Of a stretch of 39,928 nt of DNA, positions 23,396 through 31,179 are shown in pieces (the stretch's first letter is position 1; every line of letters begins with the position of its first letter). The DNA lies in NCBI GenBank assembly GCA_947629245.1, contig CANRDC010000018.1, positions 1 to 39,928 of the forward strand. Reading direction: 5' to 3'. A model generated the notes under the pieces. It saw nothing but the letters and a program-made list of their open reading frames with translations, ran no database searches and was not told where the DNA came from. Made by a program: the position numbers and the translations under genes. This DNA comes from an uncultured Oscillospiraceae bacterium (GTDB taxonomy: Bacteria > Bacillota > Clostridia > Oscillospirales > Oscillospiraceae).

Positions 23396-24724
23396 TTAAT
23401 TCGCACCGGCGCACTTCGACAGGGTGAGGTTTATGGTCATGCGGGTGCCCACGCCCTCGTAGGAGCGCAGGTTGATGAAGCCCCCGTGGCGGGACACGAT
23501 CCATCGGGCGATGGCGAGGCCCAGTCCGCTGCCGCCGACGTCGCTTTTGCGGGCGCTGTCGGCCCGGTAGAACCGGTCGAAGATCCGGGGCGCGTCCGCC
23601 GGGGCGATGCCCGCGCCGTTGTCCTGGACCTCCAGGCAGGCCCGGACCCCGTCGGCGACGGCGCGCAGGGTCACGCGGGTGTCCGCCGGGGAGTATTTGC
23701 GGGCGTTGTCCACCAGGATGCGCACCGCCTGCTTGAGCATGGCCGGGTCGGCCCGGACAGGGACGGGCGCCGCCGCGTCCAGCACATACTCGTGAGTGCC
23801 GTCGATCATCCGGCTCTCCTCCCAGACCTCCCTGGCCAGAACGGACAGGTCCATCTCCTCCAGCTTCAGCTCCTGTCGGCCCGCGTCGCCGCGAGCCAGG
23901 AACAGAAGCTGCTCCACCAGCGTCTTCATGTGCTCCGCCTCGGTCTGGATGGCCCGGATGGACTCGTTCAATATCTTCTCGTCGGTCTTGCCCCAGCGGG
24001 AGAGCATGTCCGCGTAGCCCTGGATGACGGCGATGGGCGTGCGCAGCTCGTGGCTGGCGTCGTCCACGAACCGGACCTGCTGGCGGTAGGCGTTGTGCAT
24101 GCGCACGATCAGGTTGTTCACCGCCGTCTCCAGCCCGGCCAGGTCGTCGTCGCCCACGTGCAGCTGCTCGTCGGGAGAGGCCCCGTTCAGATGGTCGATG
24201 GCCTCCTCCAGAGAGTGGAACTTGCTCTCGTCAAAGCCCCGGGAGGAGATGCTCTCCGTCACCTGGGCGATGTCGTCGATGGGCCGCAGATACCGGCGGA
24301 CGCGGCGCGTGGCCCCAAAGCCGGAGAGGACCCACCCCAGCAGCCGCAGGGCCGTCAGGCACTCCAGACAAAAGCCCAGCCAGAACAGGAAGCCGCCCGC
24401 GGGGACTGTCTTGCCGCCCGCGTGGAATATGACCGCGTCGACGTAAGGGTTCTCGCCGCCGTGCCGGAGCAGCTGGATGGCCATGCCTGGGTCCGCCAGC
24501 ACCACGTCGGCGACGGTAGTCGGGCTGTCGTCGGACATCTGGATATAAAATTTCGTGCCGGTTTTCAGGGGCACGTCCGCCGCCTGTGCCGTGGCGACGC
24601 ACCACACGGCCACGCAGACGCAAAACAGCGCCACGGTCTGCCACAGGATGCGCCACAGCGCCTTCCACTGAAATCGCCAGGCGATGCGCCTGGCGATGGA
24701 GGTGGTCCTGCCGGAGCTCGTCAT
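23396..24724 (-). CDS. Membrane sensor histidine kinase (OmpR-system partner)
   Basis: Classical two-helix sensor kinase of 442 residues. TM1 is about 25-48 and TM2 about 110-136, enclosing a short extracytoplasmic loop of about 60 residues. A HAMP-like linker follows, then HisKA with phosphoacceptor His225 (DDASHELRTPIAVIQGYADML) and HATPase (N box ILVDNARKYS, G1 VQDNGAGIA, F box IFDRFYRAD, G2 GGSGLGLAI). All kinase motifs are intact. The start ATG 24724 overlaps the regulator stop by four bases (ATGA), so the pair is translationally coupled. The small loop suggests sensing of membrane or nearby envelope state. Confidence 0.95.
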   Translation of the reverse strand: MTSSGRTTSIARRIAWRFQWKALWRILWQTVALFCVCVAVWCVATAQAADVPLKTGTKFYIQMSDDSPTTVADVVLADPGMAIQLLRHGGENPYVDAVIFHAGGKTVPAGGFLFWLGFCLECLTALRLLGWVLSGFGATRRVRRYLRPIDDIAQVTESISSRGFDESKFHSLEEAIDHLNGASPDEQLHVGDDDLAGLETAVNNLIVRMHNAYRQQVRFVDDASHELRTPIAVIQGYADMLSRWGKTDEKILNESIRAIQTEAEHMKTLVEQLLFLARGDAGRQELKLEEMDLSVLAREVWEESRMIDGTHEYVLDAAAPVPVRADPAMLKQAVRILVDNARKYSPADTRVTLRAVADGVRACLEVQDNGAGIAPADAPRIFDRFYRADSARKSDVGGSGLGLAIARWIVSRHGGFINLRSYEGVGTRMTINLTLSKCAGAN

Positions 24725-25407
24725 GTCCCGTCTCCTTTTATCACATAGCCCACACCCCGGATGGTGTGGATGACCTTCACGCCGAACTCGTCGTCGACCT
24801 TCTGGCGCAGATAGCGGATGTACACGTCCACCACGTTGGTCTCCCCGGCGTAGTCGTAGCCCCACACCTTCTCCAGCAGCATGTCCCTGGTCTGGACGAT
24901 GTCCCGGTTTTCCAGGAGCGTCTGCAAAAGCAGAAATTCCTTATAGGTGAGCTGGATGGGCGTCTCCCCGTAAGCGGCGGTGTGCCGGGCCGGGTCCAGG
25001 GTGAGTTTGCCGCAGCGCAGCGCCCCGGTCCGCCGGGCGGCGGGCGCTCCGGCGCGCAGCGCGGCCCGGATGCGGGCCAGGACCTCCTCGATGGAGAAGG
25101 GCTTGGTGATATAGTCGTTGGCCCCCATGTCCAGGCCGCTGACCTTGTCCATCACCGCGTCCCTGGCGGTGAGAAGGATGACGGGGGTATCCTTCTCGCC
25201 CCGCAGACGGCGCAGCACCTCCAGGCCGTTCAGGCCCGGCAGCATCACGTCCAGCAATATCAGGTCATAGTCCCCGGCCAGAGCCGCGTCCAGACCCTCC
25301 CGGCCGTCGGCGGCCTTGGCCACGGCGTAGCCCTCATGGGTGAGCTCCAGCTCCAAAAACCGGGCCAGACGGGCCTCGTCCTCTACGATCAGGATGCTCG
25401 CGCCCAT
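24721..25407 (-). CDS. OmpR/PhoB-family response regulator
   Basis: Two-domain regulator of 228 residues. The receiver (about 1-118) has the acidic pair in LIVEDEARL, phosphoacceptor Asp in LILLDVMLPGLNG, Thr in LLTARD and Lys in ITKPF. The C-terminal winged helix (about 130-225) has the usual LTYKEFLLLQTLLENRDIVQTRDMLLEKVWG and VDVYIRYLRQKVD elements and ends in the IHTIRGVGYVI wing. It starts 3 bases after the DUF4342 gene and overlaps the kinase gene. Regulators of this family bind direct repeats of about 11 bp period; several such repeats occur near promoters in this window, including upstream of its own operon. Confidence 0.96.
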   Translation of the reverse strand: MGASILIVEDEARLARFLELELTHEGYAVAKAADGREGLDAALAGDYDLILLDVMLPGLNGLEVLRRLRGEKDTPVILLTARDAVMDKVSGLDMGANDYITKPFSIEEVLARIRAALRAGAPAARRTGALRCGKLTLDPARHTAAYGETPIQLTYKEFLLLQTLLENRDIVQTRDMLLEKVWGYDYAGETNVVDVYIRYLRQKVDDEFGVKVIHTIRGVGYVIKGDGT

Positions 25408-25410
25408 GCC

Positions 25411-25962
25411 TTACCCGTTTTGGCCGCCGCCGTCCCGGTCGGACTGGAAGGACTCCTTGATGTCGTCGGCCAGGTCGCTCATTTTACCCATGGCGTCGTT
25501 GATGCCGTCCTTGCCAAGCTGTCGGCCCTCGAACCGGTACCGGCAGTTGCAGAACAGCCCCGCGATCAGCGCCACCAGCATCAGGCCGAAGCTCAAAAAC
25601 AGCAGCAGGATCATCACCAGCACCGGCACCGTCAAAAGCTGCCTGCCCCGGCGCATGACCACGAAGTCGTTGTCCAGCGTGATGCGGAAAAATTTCTTGA
25701 CGTACTCCCACAGCACGGCGAAGCCGTTGGAGAAAAAGCCGGGGTCTTTCCGGCCGCTGACGTTTTTCACCGGCTGTACGCCGTCGCCGCCGCTTGCGTT
25801 CGTATCCATGCGCACGGCGTCCGCCGCCGTCTTATGGGCCCGCTCCAGGGCCACCATGGCGTCCAGCATGTCCCAGTCGTTTTCCTCCAGCGCCGCGCGG
25901 GCCTCCTCCAGGGATACGCCCGCCTTCTTGCTGAGAAGCTCCGCCATCTCGTACCGCTCCAT
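25411..25962 (-). CDS. UBA/TS-N and DUF4342-type membrane protein
   Basis: The 183-residue protein begins with a UBA/TS-N-like helical domain (about 5-40, LLSKKAGVSLEEARAALEEN), the fold found at the start of elongation factor Ts. A linker of about 45 residues follows, then a DUF4342-like segment with a hydrophobic stretch (VPVLVMILLLFLSFGLMLVALIAGLF, about 118-145) ending in a charged tail. Function is not known. The start ATG 25962 follows AAGGAGGT. It is the first gene of a three-gene unit with the regulator and kinase (3-base gap, then ATGA overlap), so it may be a sensory accessory or membrane target of that system. Confidence 0.8.
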   Translation of the reverse strand: MERYEMAELLSKKAGVSLEEARAALEENDWDMLDAMVALERAHKTAADAVRMDTNASGGDGVQPVKNVSGRKDPGFFSNGFAVLWEYVKKFFRITLDNDFVVMRRGRQLLTVPVLVMILLLFLSFGLMLVALIAGLFCNCRYRFEGRQLGKDGINDAMGKMSDLADDIKESFQSDRDGGGQNG

Positions 25963-25993
25963 TTGCGATACCTCCTTGTCTTTTTCTGGACAC

Positions 25994-26022
25994 AGCATAG
26001 CACGCCAAATTTAGAGAGAAAT
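25994..26022 (-). promoter_or_regulatory. Candidate activator-dependent promoter of the DUF4342-regulator-kinase operon
   Basis: Minus strand: extended -10 TGCTATGCT (-10 hexamer at 25999-25994), with only a poor -35 (ATTTCT, 26022-26017) at 17 bp. A direct repeat lies about 8 bp further upstream, consistent with activator dependence. Confidence 0.45.
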
Positions 26023-26030
26023 AGAAAGAG

Positions 26031-26052
26031 GATTAAAAACCGATTAGAAACC
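26031..26052 (-). promoter_or_regulatory. Candidate response-regulator operator (autoregulation)
   Basis: On the plus strand GATTAAAAACC is followed at once by GATTAGAAACC, an 11-bp direct repeat with one mismatch. It sits just upstream of the weak -35 of the operon that encodes an OmpR-family regulator. Autoregulation is inferred from position only. Confidence 0.45.
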
Positions 26053-26062
26053 GGAGAGGTTT

Positions 26063-27310
26063 TTATAAAAACATCGGAGCGGGCGTGGCGGCGGCCTCCG
26101 GCGCCGGGGTCGGGGTCGGGGAGGGCGACCGCTCGCCGGAGAAGCTGAAATCCTCCGGACACTGGGGATAGTCGCTGGTGTCCCACCAGTACACGCCCCA
26201 GAGCCGCCCGTCGCCGGACAGGAATACGGCGGGGCCCGCATCGCCGGAGACGGACACGTCCACATGGTAGCTGGTCCCGGCCAGGGTCACCATGTCCCAG
26301 AAATGGACCTGGCCGTCCATGCGTCCGGTCACGATCCGGCAGTCCAGCCCTATGGCCTGACAGCACGCCTCCAGCGCCAGGGCCAGACCCTGGCTGTCCG
26401 CCGCGCCGCCGGTGAGGGCGTCCCAGGCGGTGGGACCGGCGGACTCGTCCGCCCGGCACCGGTCCGCGAGCCGACCGCACAGCAGCCGCAGCCGCTCCGC
26501 CTGGTCCAGAGCCGCCTCACGGGCGGACGGAGACGGAGACGGGGACGGGGACGCGGCCGCGTCCTCGGACGGCGGCGCCGGGGCCAGTCCCGCGGTGAGC
26601 TCCGTCAGGGCCGCGGCCAGCTCCGCCCGCCTCCGGCCCAGCTCCTCCGGCTCCAGGCCGTAATCCAGGCTCACCTCCGCGATGCGGCTCACCCCGGTCT
26701 CCGGGAACAGCCCCACCTGTACCTCCGGCAGCACGGGACAGGCCAGCGGGTCCGCGTAATAGCCATCCGAAACATACGCGCATATGGTGTCCGCCGTGGC
26801 GGAGGCGTCGGCGATCTCCAGGACCAGATAGGTCTCCCCCTCCCGGAGGGCCCGGTCCAGCCGGTCCGTCAGGGCCGACAGGTCGCTGGCCCGCTCCAGG
26901 GCGTCCACCTGGGCGGCGGAGCGTTTGTAGGTGATGTTCACCTCCGCCTGATAGTAGCTGACGATGCGGCTCAGGTCATAGCTGATATAGTCCACCGCGA
27001 AGGCGCCCAGGGCCGTGGAGGATTTCACGTCCCAGCAGGCGGTGGAGATATCCTGGCTGACGGAGCCCTCGTAGCCGTTGAACTGCAGCTGGGCGGACTC
27101 CACATGGTCCGTCACCAGCGCCAGCACCGCCCGGCGCAGGGAGGCGTAGTTGGTGATGTTGTCGTAAGCGGGCTCCTCCTCGCTCTGGACAGACGGCGCC
27201 TGATAGGGCTCGCTGGAATAGTACGACCTGTCGTACAGGCCGGAGCAGCCGGTCAGGACCAGCAGCGCCAGCGCCAAAAGGGCCGGGAGCGTCCGGCGGA
27301 CCGGCCTCAT
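26063..27310 (-). CDS. Lipoprotein with transglutaminase-like C-terminal domain (Cys to Ser)
   Basis: Surface lipoprotein of 415 residues: signal ending LVLTGC (Cys22). The middle region (about 55-235) is of unknown fold. A short Ser/Pro repeat linker (SPSPSPSPS, near 257) leads to a transglutaminase-like domain (about 270-390). In that domain GGAADSQGLALALEACCQAIGLDCRIVTG matches the active-site helix of the family, but the nucleophilic Cys position appears to be Ser. The expected His (QVHFWDMV) and Asp (YHVDVS) are present. A proteolytic or cross-linking activity is therefore doubtful. The tail is again Pro/Thr/Ala-rich. It starts one base after the LUD gene stop, so the two are coupled; the ribosome-binding site is weak. 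Confidence 0.72.
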   Translation of the reverse strand: MRPVRRTLPALLALALLVLTGCSGLYDRSYYSSEPYQAPSVQSEEEPAYDNITNYASLRRAVLALVTDHVESAQLQFNGYEGSVSQDISTACWDVKSSTALGAFAVDYISYDLSRIVSYYQAEVNITYKRSAAQVDALERASDLSALTDRLDRALREGETYLVLEIADASATADTICAYVSDGYYADPLACPVLPEVQVGLFPETGVSRIAEVSLDYGLEPEELGRRRAELAAALTELTAGLAPAPPSEDAAASPSPSPSPSAREAALDQAERLRLLCGRLADRCRADESAGPTAWDALTGGAADSQGLALALEACCQAIGLDCRIVTGRMDGQVHFWDMVTLAGTSYHVDVSVSGDAGPAVFLSGDGRLWGVYWWDTSDYPQCPEDFSFSGERSPSPTPTPAPEAAATPAPMFL

Positions 27311-27311
27311 A

Positions 27312-27899
27312 TCAATAGCCCAGGTCCTGATGGACGAGCACGACCTCCATCTCGCCGCACCAGGAGGGCTTTTTCCACAGCACCACCAGGGCGTTGCAGA
27401 TCCGGTCCGGGCTGGCGCAGTCGTGGCAGACGCCGTCCGCCGCGCAGGGGGTCTTTTTGTGCAGCCGCCGGGCGTTTTGGGGCGCGGCCGCGTTCCGGGC
27501 CCGGTCCAGGGCCTCCGGGAAGGGCCCGGCCAGCTTATTCTGGCCGATCACGAAGAGCACCCGCTCCTTCTTCATCAACGTACCGGCCACCCGGTTGCCC
27601 CGGCCGTCGATGTTCAGTATGTACCCCTCTTCGGAGACGGCGTTGGCGCTGGTGATGTACACCTGGGCGTTGCAGGCGGGCACGCAGGTGTCGTCTCCGG
27701 GGACGATCTGGTGCCAGTAGACGGTGTTGTCCGCGCGCAGCCGGTCGTATATGTCCAGGGCGCCCAGGGTCATGCTGCCGCCCATGCCCACGGTCTTGCC
27801 GTGCAGAGTGCCGACGAGATAGTCCGCCGCTTCCGCCGCGGTGTCGAATTCCGTGACGGCGAAGCCGTTTTTTCGAAGATTCTCCACGAGCTTTTCCAT
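27312..27899 (-). CDS. LUD-domain protein (LutC/YkgG-like)
   Basis: Stand-alone LUD (lactate utilization) domain protein of 195 residues, cytoplasmic. Family-typical stretches are KTVGMGGSMTLGALDIYD and VYITSANAVSEEGYILNIDGRGNRV. Related proteins are part of lactate-oxidising complexes, but single LUD proteins in anaerobes are uncharacterised. It ends with a cysteine group, CAADGVCHDCASPDRIC (C-x5-C-x2-C-x6-C), suggesting metal or iron-sulfur binding. The ATG at 27899 follows GGAGGAGACAGC. It lies 27 bp after the YitT gene and one base before the lipoprotein gene; no functional link to either is obvious. Confidence 0.85.
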   Translation of the reverse strand: MEKLVENLRKNGFAVTEFDTAAEAADYLVGTLHGKTVGMGGSMTLGALDIYDRLRADNTVYWHQIVPGDDTCVPACNAQVYITSANAVSEEGYILNIDGRGNRVAGTLMKKERVLFVIGQNKLAGPFPEALDRARNAAAPQNARRLHKKTPCAADGVCHDCASPDRICNALVVLWKKPSWCGEMEVVLVHQDLGY

Positions 27900-27926
27900 T
27901 GCTGTCTCCTCCAAATCTATAAAGGT

Positions 27927-28799
27927 TCAGTCGTTTTTCACGATGTCCTGGAAGTTTTTGCCGAACACCTCATGGGACTGGGTGATGATGACGAAGGCGT
28001 TCCCGTCGATGTCCGAGACCAGCTTTTTCAGCGCGGGGATCTGCTGGCGCTTGACGGCGCAGAGGACCACGTCCCGCTCCTCGCCGCTGTAGGCGCCCTC
28101 GCCCTTGAGGAGCGTGGCGCCCCGGCGAAGGCTGACGCCAATGCGCTGGGCGATGGTGTGGGGGTGGATGGTGATGATGTAGCAGACGCTGGAGTTGGCC
28201 GTGCCGTACAGCAGCAGATTCACCACCCGGCTGGACACGAACATGGTGATGATGGTATACATGGCCGCGTCGAACCGCTTGAAGATGACGGCGAAGGCCA
28301 CGACCACCACCGTGTCCAGCACCAGGCCGATGGTGCCCAGCTGGATGTAGCCGTACTTCCGGCGCAGCAGCCGGGACAGGATGTCCGTGCCGCCGCTGGT
28401 GCCGCCGGTGGTGAAGATCAGCCCGTAGCCCAGGCCCTTCATGAGCCCGCCGTATACCGCCGCCAGCAGGATGTCGTCGGTGAGGGTGATGTGGAACAGG
28501 TTGAACAGGTCGATGGCCACGCTGGAGCCCACCATGCCGATCAGAGAGTAGATGATGAACCGCAGGCCGAACTTTTTCCAGGCCACCAGAAACAGCGGGA
28601 TGTTCATGACGATGATCATCACGCCCACGGGCAGGCCCGTCAGCAGGTTCAATATCTGGGCGATGCCGGTCAGTCCCCCGGAGACGATGCTGTTGGGATA
28701 GGTAAGGAAGGAGAAGCTGGCCCCCGCGATCAGGCAGCCCAGCACGTTGATGGCGACGGCCTTGCCGTCGGAGACAAGAAAACGCTTTACTTTGTCCAT
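27927..28799 (-). CDS. YitT-family membrane protein (DUF161 and DUF2179)
   Basis: Membrane protein of 290 residues. The N-terminal two thirds contain about five or six hydrophobic helices with the YitT pattern (FLTYPNSIVSGGLTGIAQIL, FTTGGTSGGTDILSRLL). The last 80 residues form a cytoplasmic DUF2179 domain (GVSLRRGATLLKGEGAYSGEERDVVLCAVKRQQIPALKKLVSDID). Function is unknown; it is widespread in Firmicutes. The start ATG 28799 follows GAGGT. It is probably the first gene of a unit with the LUD and transglutaminase-like genes, 107 bp after topoisomerase subunit A, a gap holding three hairpins. Confidence 0.92.
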   Translation of the reverse strand: MDKVKRFLVSDGKAVAINVLGCLIAGASFSFLTYPNSIVSGGLTGIAQILNLLTGLPVGVMIIVMNIPLFLVAWKKFGLRFIIYSLIGMVGSSVAIDLFNLFHITLTDDILLAAVYGGLMKGLGYGLIFTTGGTSGGTDILSRLLRRKYGYIQLGTIGLVLDTVVVVAFAVIFKRFDAAMYTIITMFVSSRVVNLLLYGTANSSVCYIITIHPHTIAQRIGVSLRRGATLLKGEGAYSGEERDVVLCAVKRQQIPALKKLVSDIDGNAFVIITQSHEVFGKNFQDIVKND

Positions 28800-28816
28800 A
28801 ATAGACCTCGAGCGGC

Positions 28817-28914
28817 GCGGCAAAGCCGCACATTATTGTCGGCCCCCTGTGTAAGGGGGCTTTGGATCAGCGGGGACTTCCCCTGCGCGGGGAAAGGCTT
28901 TGCCATTCAAACGA
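28817..28914. repeat. Three-hairpin cluster after the topoisomerase A gene
   Basis: Three short perfect hairpins follow one another: GCGGC/GCCGC (28817-28829), GCCCCCT/AGGGGGC (28842-28860) and TTCCCC/GGGGAA (28878-28894). The 11-mer CATTCAAACGA (28904-28914) overlaps the topoisomerase stop and recurs after the topoisomerase B gene. There is no clear T tract, so a simple terminator is not certain. Confidence 0.55.
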
Positions 28915-31147
28915 ATGAAAGCTGCTCTTCGCCCCGGTCGGCGTCGGTGAGCTTGGCCCCGGCGGCGGGGATGGAGCGGACCCGGTAGCGGGACTGGTTC
29001 TGGATGGCGGTCTGCGCGAGAGGCTGGGCGTTGACCACCGGATGCTTTTTCACGGTCATGACCTGCACGCCCTGGGTGGTGCGGCTGGTCTTGGGGGCCA
29101 GCAGCGCCGTGGAGAACACCACGCACCGGCCCTCCGCCGAGGTGACGGCCACCTCCTGCTCCCCCTCCAGAGGCAGAAGCGTCACCAGGGGGCTCTTGTC
29201 GGAATACGCGCCGGTGAGCCGTTTCCGGTTGGTCTTGGTGGCGTAGGCGGCCAGAGGCAGCCGGGCGCACTTGCCGTTTGCGAAAAACAGCAGGATGCTG
29301 CCGGAGTAGTCCCCCGCCAATACGGCGGCCTGGAACGTCTCCCCCTCGTCGAAGCCAAGCAGGCCGGGCAGATAGTCCCCCAGGGCGCTGGCCTTGGTCT
29401 CCTTCACATCCGCCACCCGCAGCTTATACGCCTGCTGCTTATCCGTGAACAGCAGCAGCTCCGCGCTGTTGGACGCCTCCCAGTACCAACCCAGCGCGTC
29501 GTCCTCCTTGTACTTCTGCTCACCGCTCATGCGCAGGCTCTGGGGGGTGATCTTTTTAAAGTACCCGTGCCGGGACAGGAACAGATGCACCGGGTAATCC
29601 TCCGCCGCGGCGGGGGCGTCGTCGAAGTCCTCGATCTCCCGGGCGTACACCACGCCGGTCCGCCGGGGGGAGGGGTATTTTTTCATGACCGCCTTCAGCT
29701 CGTCGGCGATGATGGCGCGGATGCGCCGCTTGCTGCCAAGAATGTCCTCCAGGTCCGCGATGTCCTTTGCCAGCTCCTCGGTCTCCGCCACCCGCTTGAG
29801 GATGTACTCCCGGTTGATGTTGCGCAGCTTGATCTCCGCCACGAAATCCGCCTGGACCTCGTCGATGCCGAAGCCGATCATCAGGTTGGGCACCACGTCC
29901 GCCTCCGCCTCCGTCTCCCGGATGATGGCGATGGCCCGGTCGATGTCCAGCAGGATGGCCTTCAGGCCCTCCAGCAGATGCAGCTTCTCCTTCTTCCGGG
30001 ACATATCGAAGTATACCCGCCGCCGGACGCATTCCATCCGCCAGGCGATCCACTCCGTCAGGATGTCCCGGACCCCCAGCACCTGGGGGGAACCGGCGAT
30101 GAGGATGTTGAAGTTGCAGGGGTAGTTGTCCTGCAAAGGGGTGAGCTTATAAAGCTTCGCCATGAGCCGGTCCGGGTCCGTGCCCCGCTTCACGTCGATG
30201 GCCAGCTTCAATCCGCCCAGGTCCGTCTCGTCCCGCATGTCCGCGATCTCGCGGATCTTGCCCTCTTTGATAAGGTCCCGGCACTTGTCGATGACCGCCT
30301 CGGCGGTGGTGGTGTAGGGCAGCTCATAGATCTCGATGATGTGCTCCTTTTCCACGTAGCGCCACCGGGCCCGGACGGGAAAAGAGCCCCGGCCGGTGCG
30401 GTAGATCTCCGCCATGACGCCCGGATCATAGACGATCTCGCCGCCGGTGGGGAAGTCCGGGGCGGGCATGGTGGATAGGGGATCGTGGTCCGGGTTTTTC
30501 AGAAGCTCGATGGTGGTCTGGCACACCTCCGCCAGGTTGAAGCCGCAGATCTGGCTGGCCATGCCCACGGCGATGCCCAGATTGGCACTGACCAGCACAT
30601 TGGGGAAGGTGGTGGGCAGCAGGGTCGGCTCGGTGGTGGTGTTGTCATAGTTGGGCTGGAAATCCACCGTGTCCTTGTCGATGTCCCGGAAAAGCTCCGC
30701 GCACACCGGGGCCAGCTTGGCCTCGGTGTACCGGCTGGCGGCGTAGGCCATGTCCCGGCTGTATACCTTGCCGAAGTTGCCCTTGGAGTCCACGAAGGGC
30801 ACGTTCAGCGCCCCGTTGTCCCGCGTCAGGCGGACCATGGTCTCGTAGATGGCCGCGTCCCCGTGGGGGTTGTAGTGCATGGTCTGGCCCACGATGTTGG
30901 CGCTTTTGGTCCGGGCCCCGTTCAAAAGGCCCATCTTGTACATGCAATAGAGCAGCTTCCGGTGGCTGGGCTTGAACCCGTCGATCTCCGGGATGGCCCT
31001 GGACACGATCACGCTCATGGCGTAGGGCATGAAGTTCAGCTCCAGGGTGTCGGTGATGGGCTGGTCGATGACCTCGCCCCGCAGCCCCATCACGTTGGGG
31101 TCCGCGCCGCGCTTTTTCGGTTCGGCGTCTTTCGATTTTCGTGCCAT
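28907..31147 (-). CDS. Type II DNA topoisomerase subunit A (ParC/GyrA-like)
   Basis: DNA-cleaving subunit of a second type II topoisomerase, 746 residues. It opens with the breakage-reunion domain: FMPYAMSVIVSRAIPEIDGFKPSHRKLLYCM, GQTMHYNPHGDAAIYETMVRLTR and the catalytic Tyr in AASRYTEAKL. The C-terminal part (about 510-730) has weak beta-pinwheel-like repeats (VTLLPLEGEQEVAVTSAEGRCVVFS), and no GyrA-box could be seen. It resembles the divergent ParC-like proteins of Clostridia more than housekeeping GyrA, so I give no symbol. The start ATG 31147 has a modest GAAAAGG site at some distance. It lies 32 bp after the secreted-protein gene and downstream of subunit B. Confidence 0.92.
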   Translation of the reverse strand: MARKSKDAEPKKRGADPNVMGLRGEVIDQPITDTLELNFMPYAMSVIVSRAIPEIDGFKPSHRKLLYCMYKMGLLNGARTKSANIVGQTMHYNPHGDAAIYETMVRLTRDNGALNVPFVDSKGNFGKVYSRDMAYAASRYTEAKLAPVCAELFRDIDKDTVDFQPNYDNTTTEPTLLPTTFPNVLVSANLGIAVGMASQICGFNLAEVCQTTIELLKNPDHDPLSTMPAPDFPTGGEIVYDPGVMAEIYRTGRGSFPVRARWRYVEKEHIIEIYELPYTTTAEAVIDKCRDLIKEGKIREIADMRDETDLGGLKLAIDVKRGTDPDRLMAKLYKLTPLQDNYPCNFNILIAGSPQVLGVRDILTEWIAWRMECVRRRVYFDMSRKKEKLHLLEGLKAILLDIDRAIAIIRETEAEADVVPNLMIGFGIDEVQADFVAEIKLRNINREYILKRVAETEELAKDIADLEDILGSKRRIRAIIADELKAVMKKYPSPRRTGVVYAREIEDFDDAPAAAEDYPVHLFLSRHGYFKKITPQSLRMSGEQKYKEDDALGWYWEASNSAELLLFTDKQQAYKLRVADVKETKASALGDYLPGLLGFDEGETFQAAVLAGDYSGSILLFFANGKCARLPLAAYATKTNRKRLTGAYSDKSPLVTLLPLEGEQEVAVTSAEGRCVVFSTALLAPKTSRTTQGVQVMTVKKHPVVNAQPLAQTAIQNQSRYRVRSIPAAGAKLTDADRGEEQLSFV

Positions 31148-31179
31148 AGATGTCTCTGCCTTTTCTCAAAGTTCCCCGC

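Noticed and set aside
23202-23399. A 65-codon plus-strand frame in the gap before the phospholipid operon
   Set aside because: No convincing Shine-Dalgarno or domain. The sequence is accounted for by the promoter and repeat arrays.
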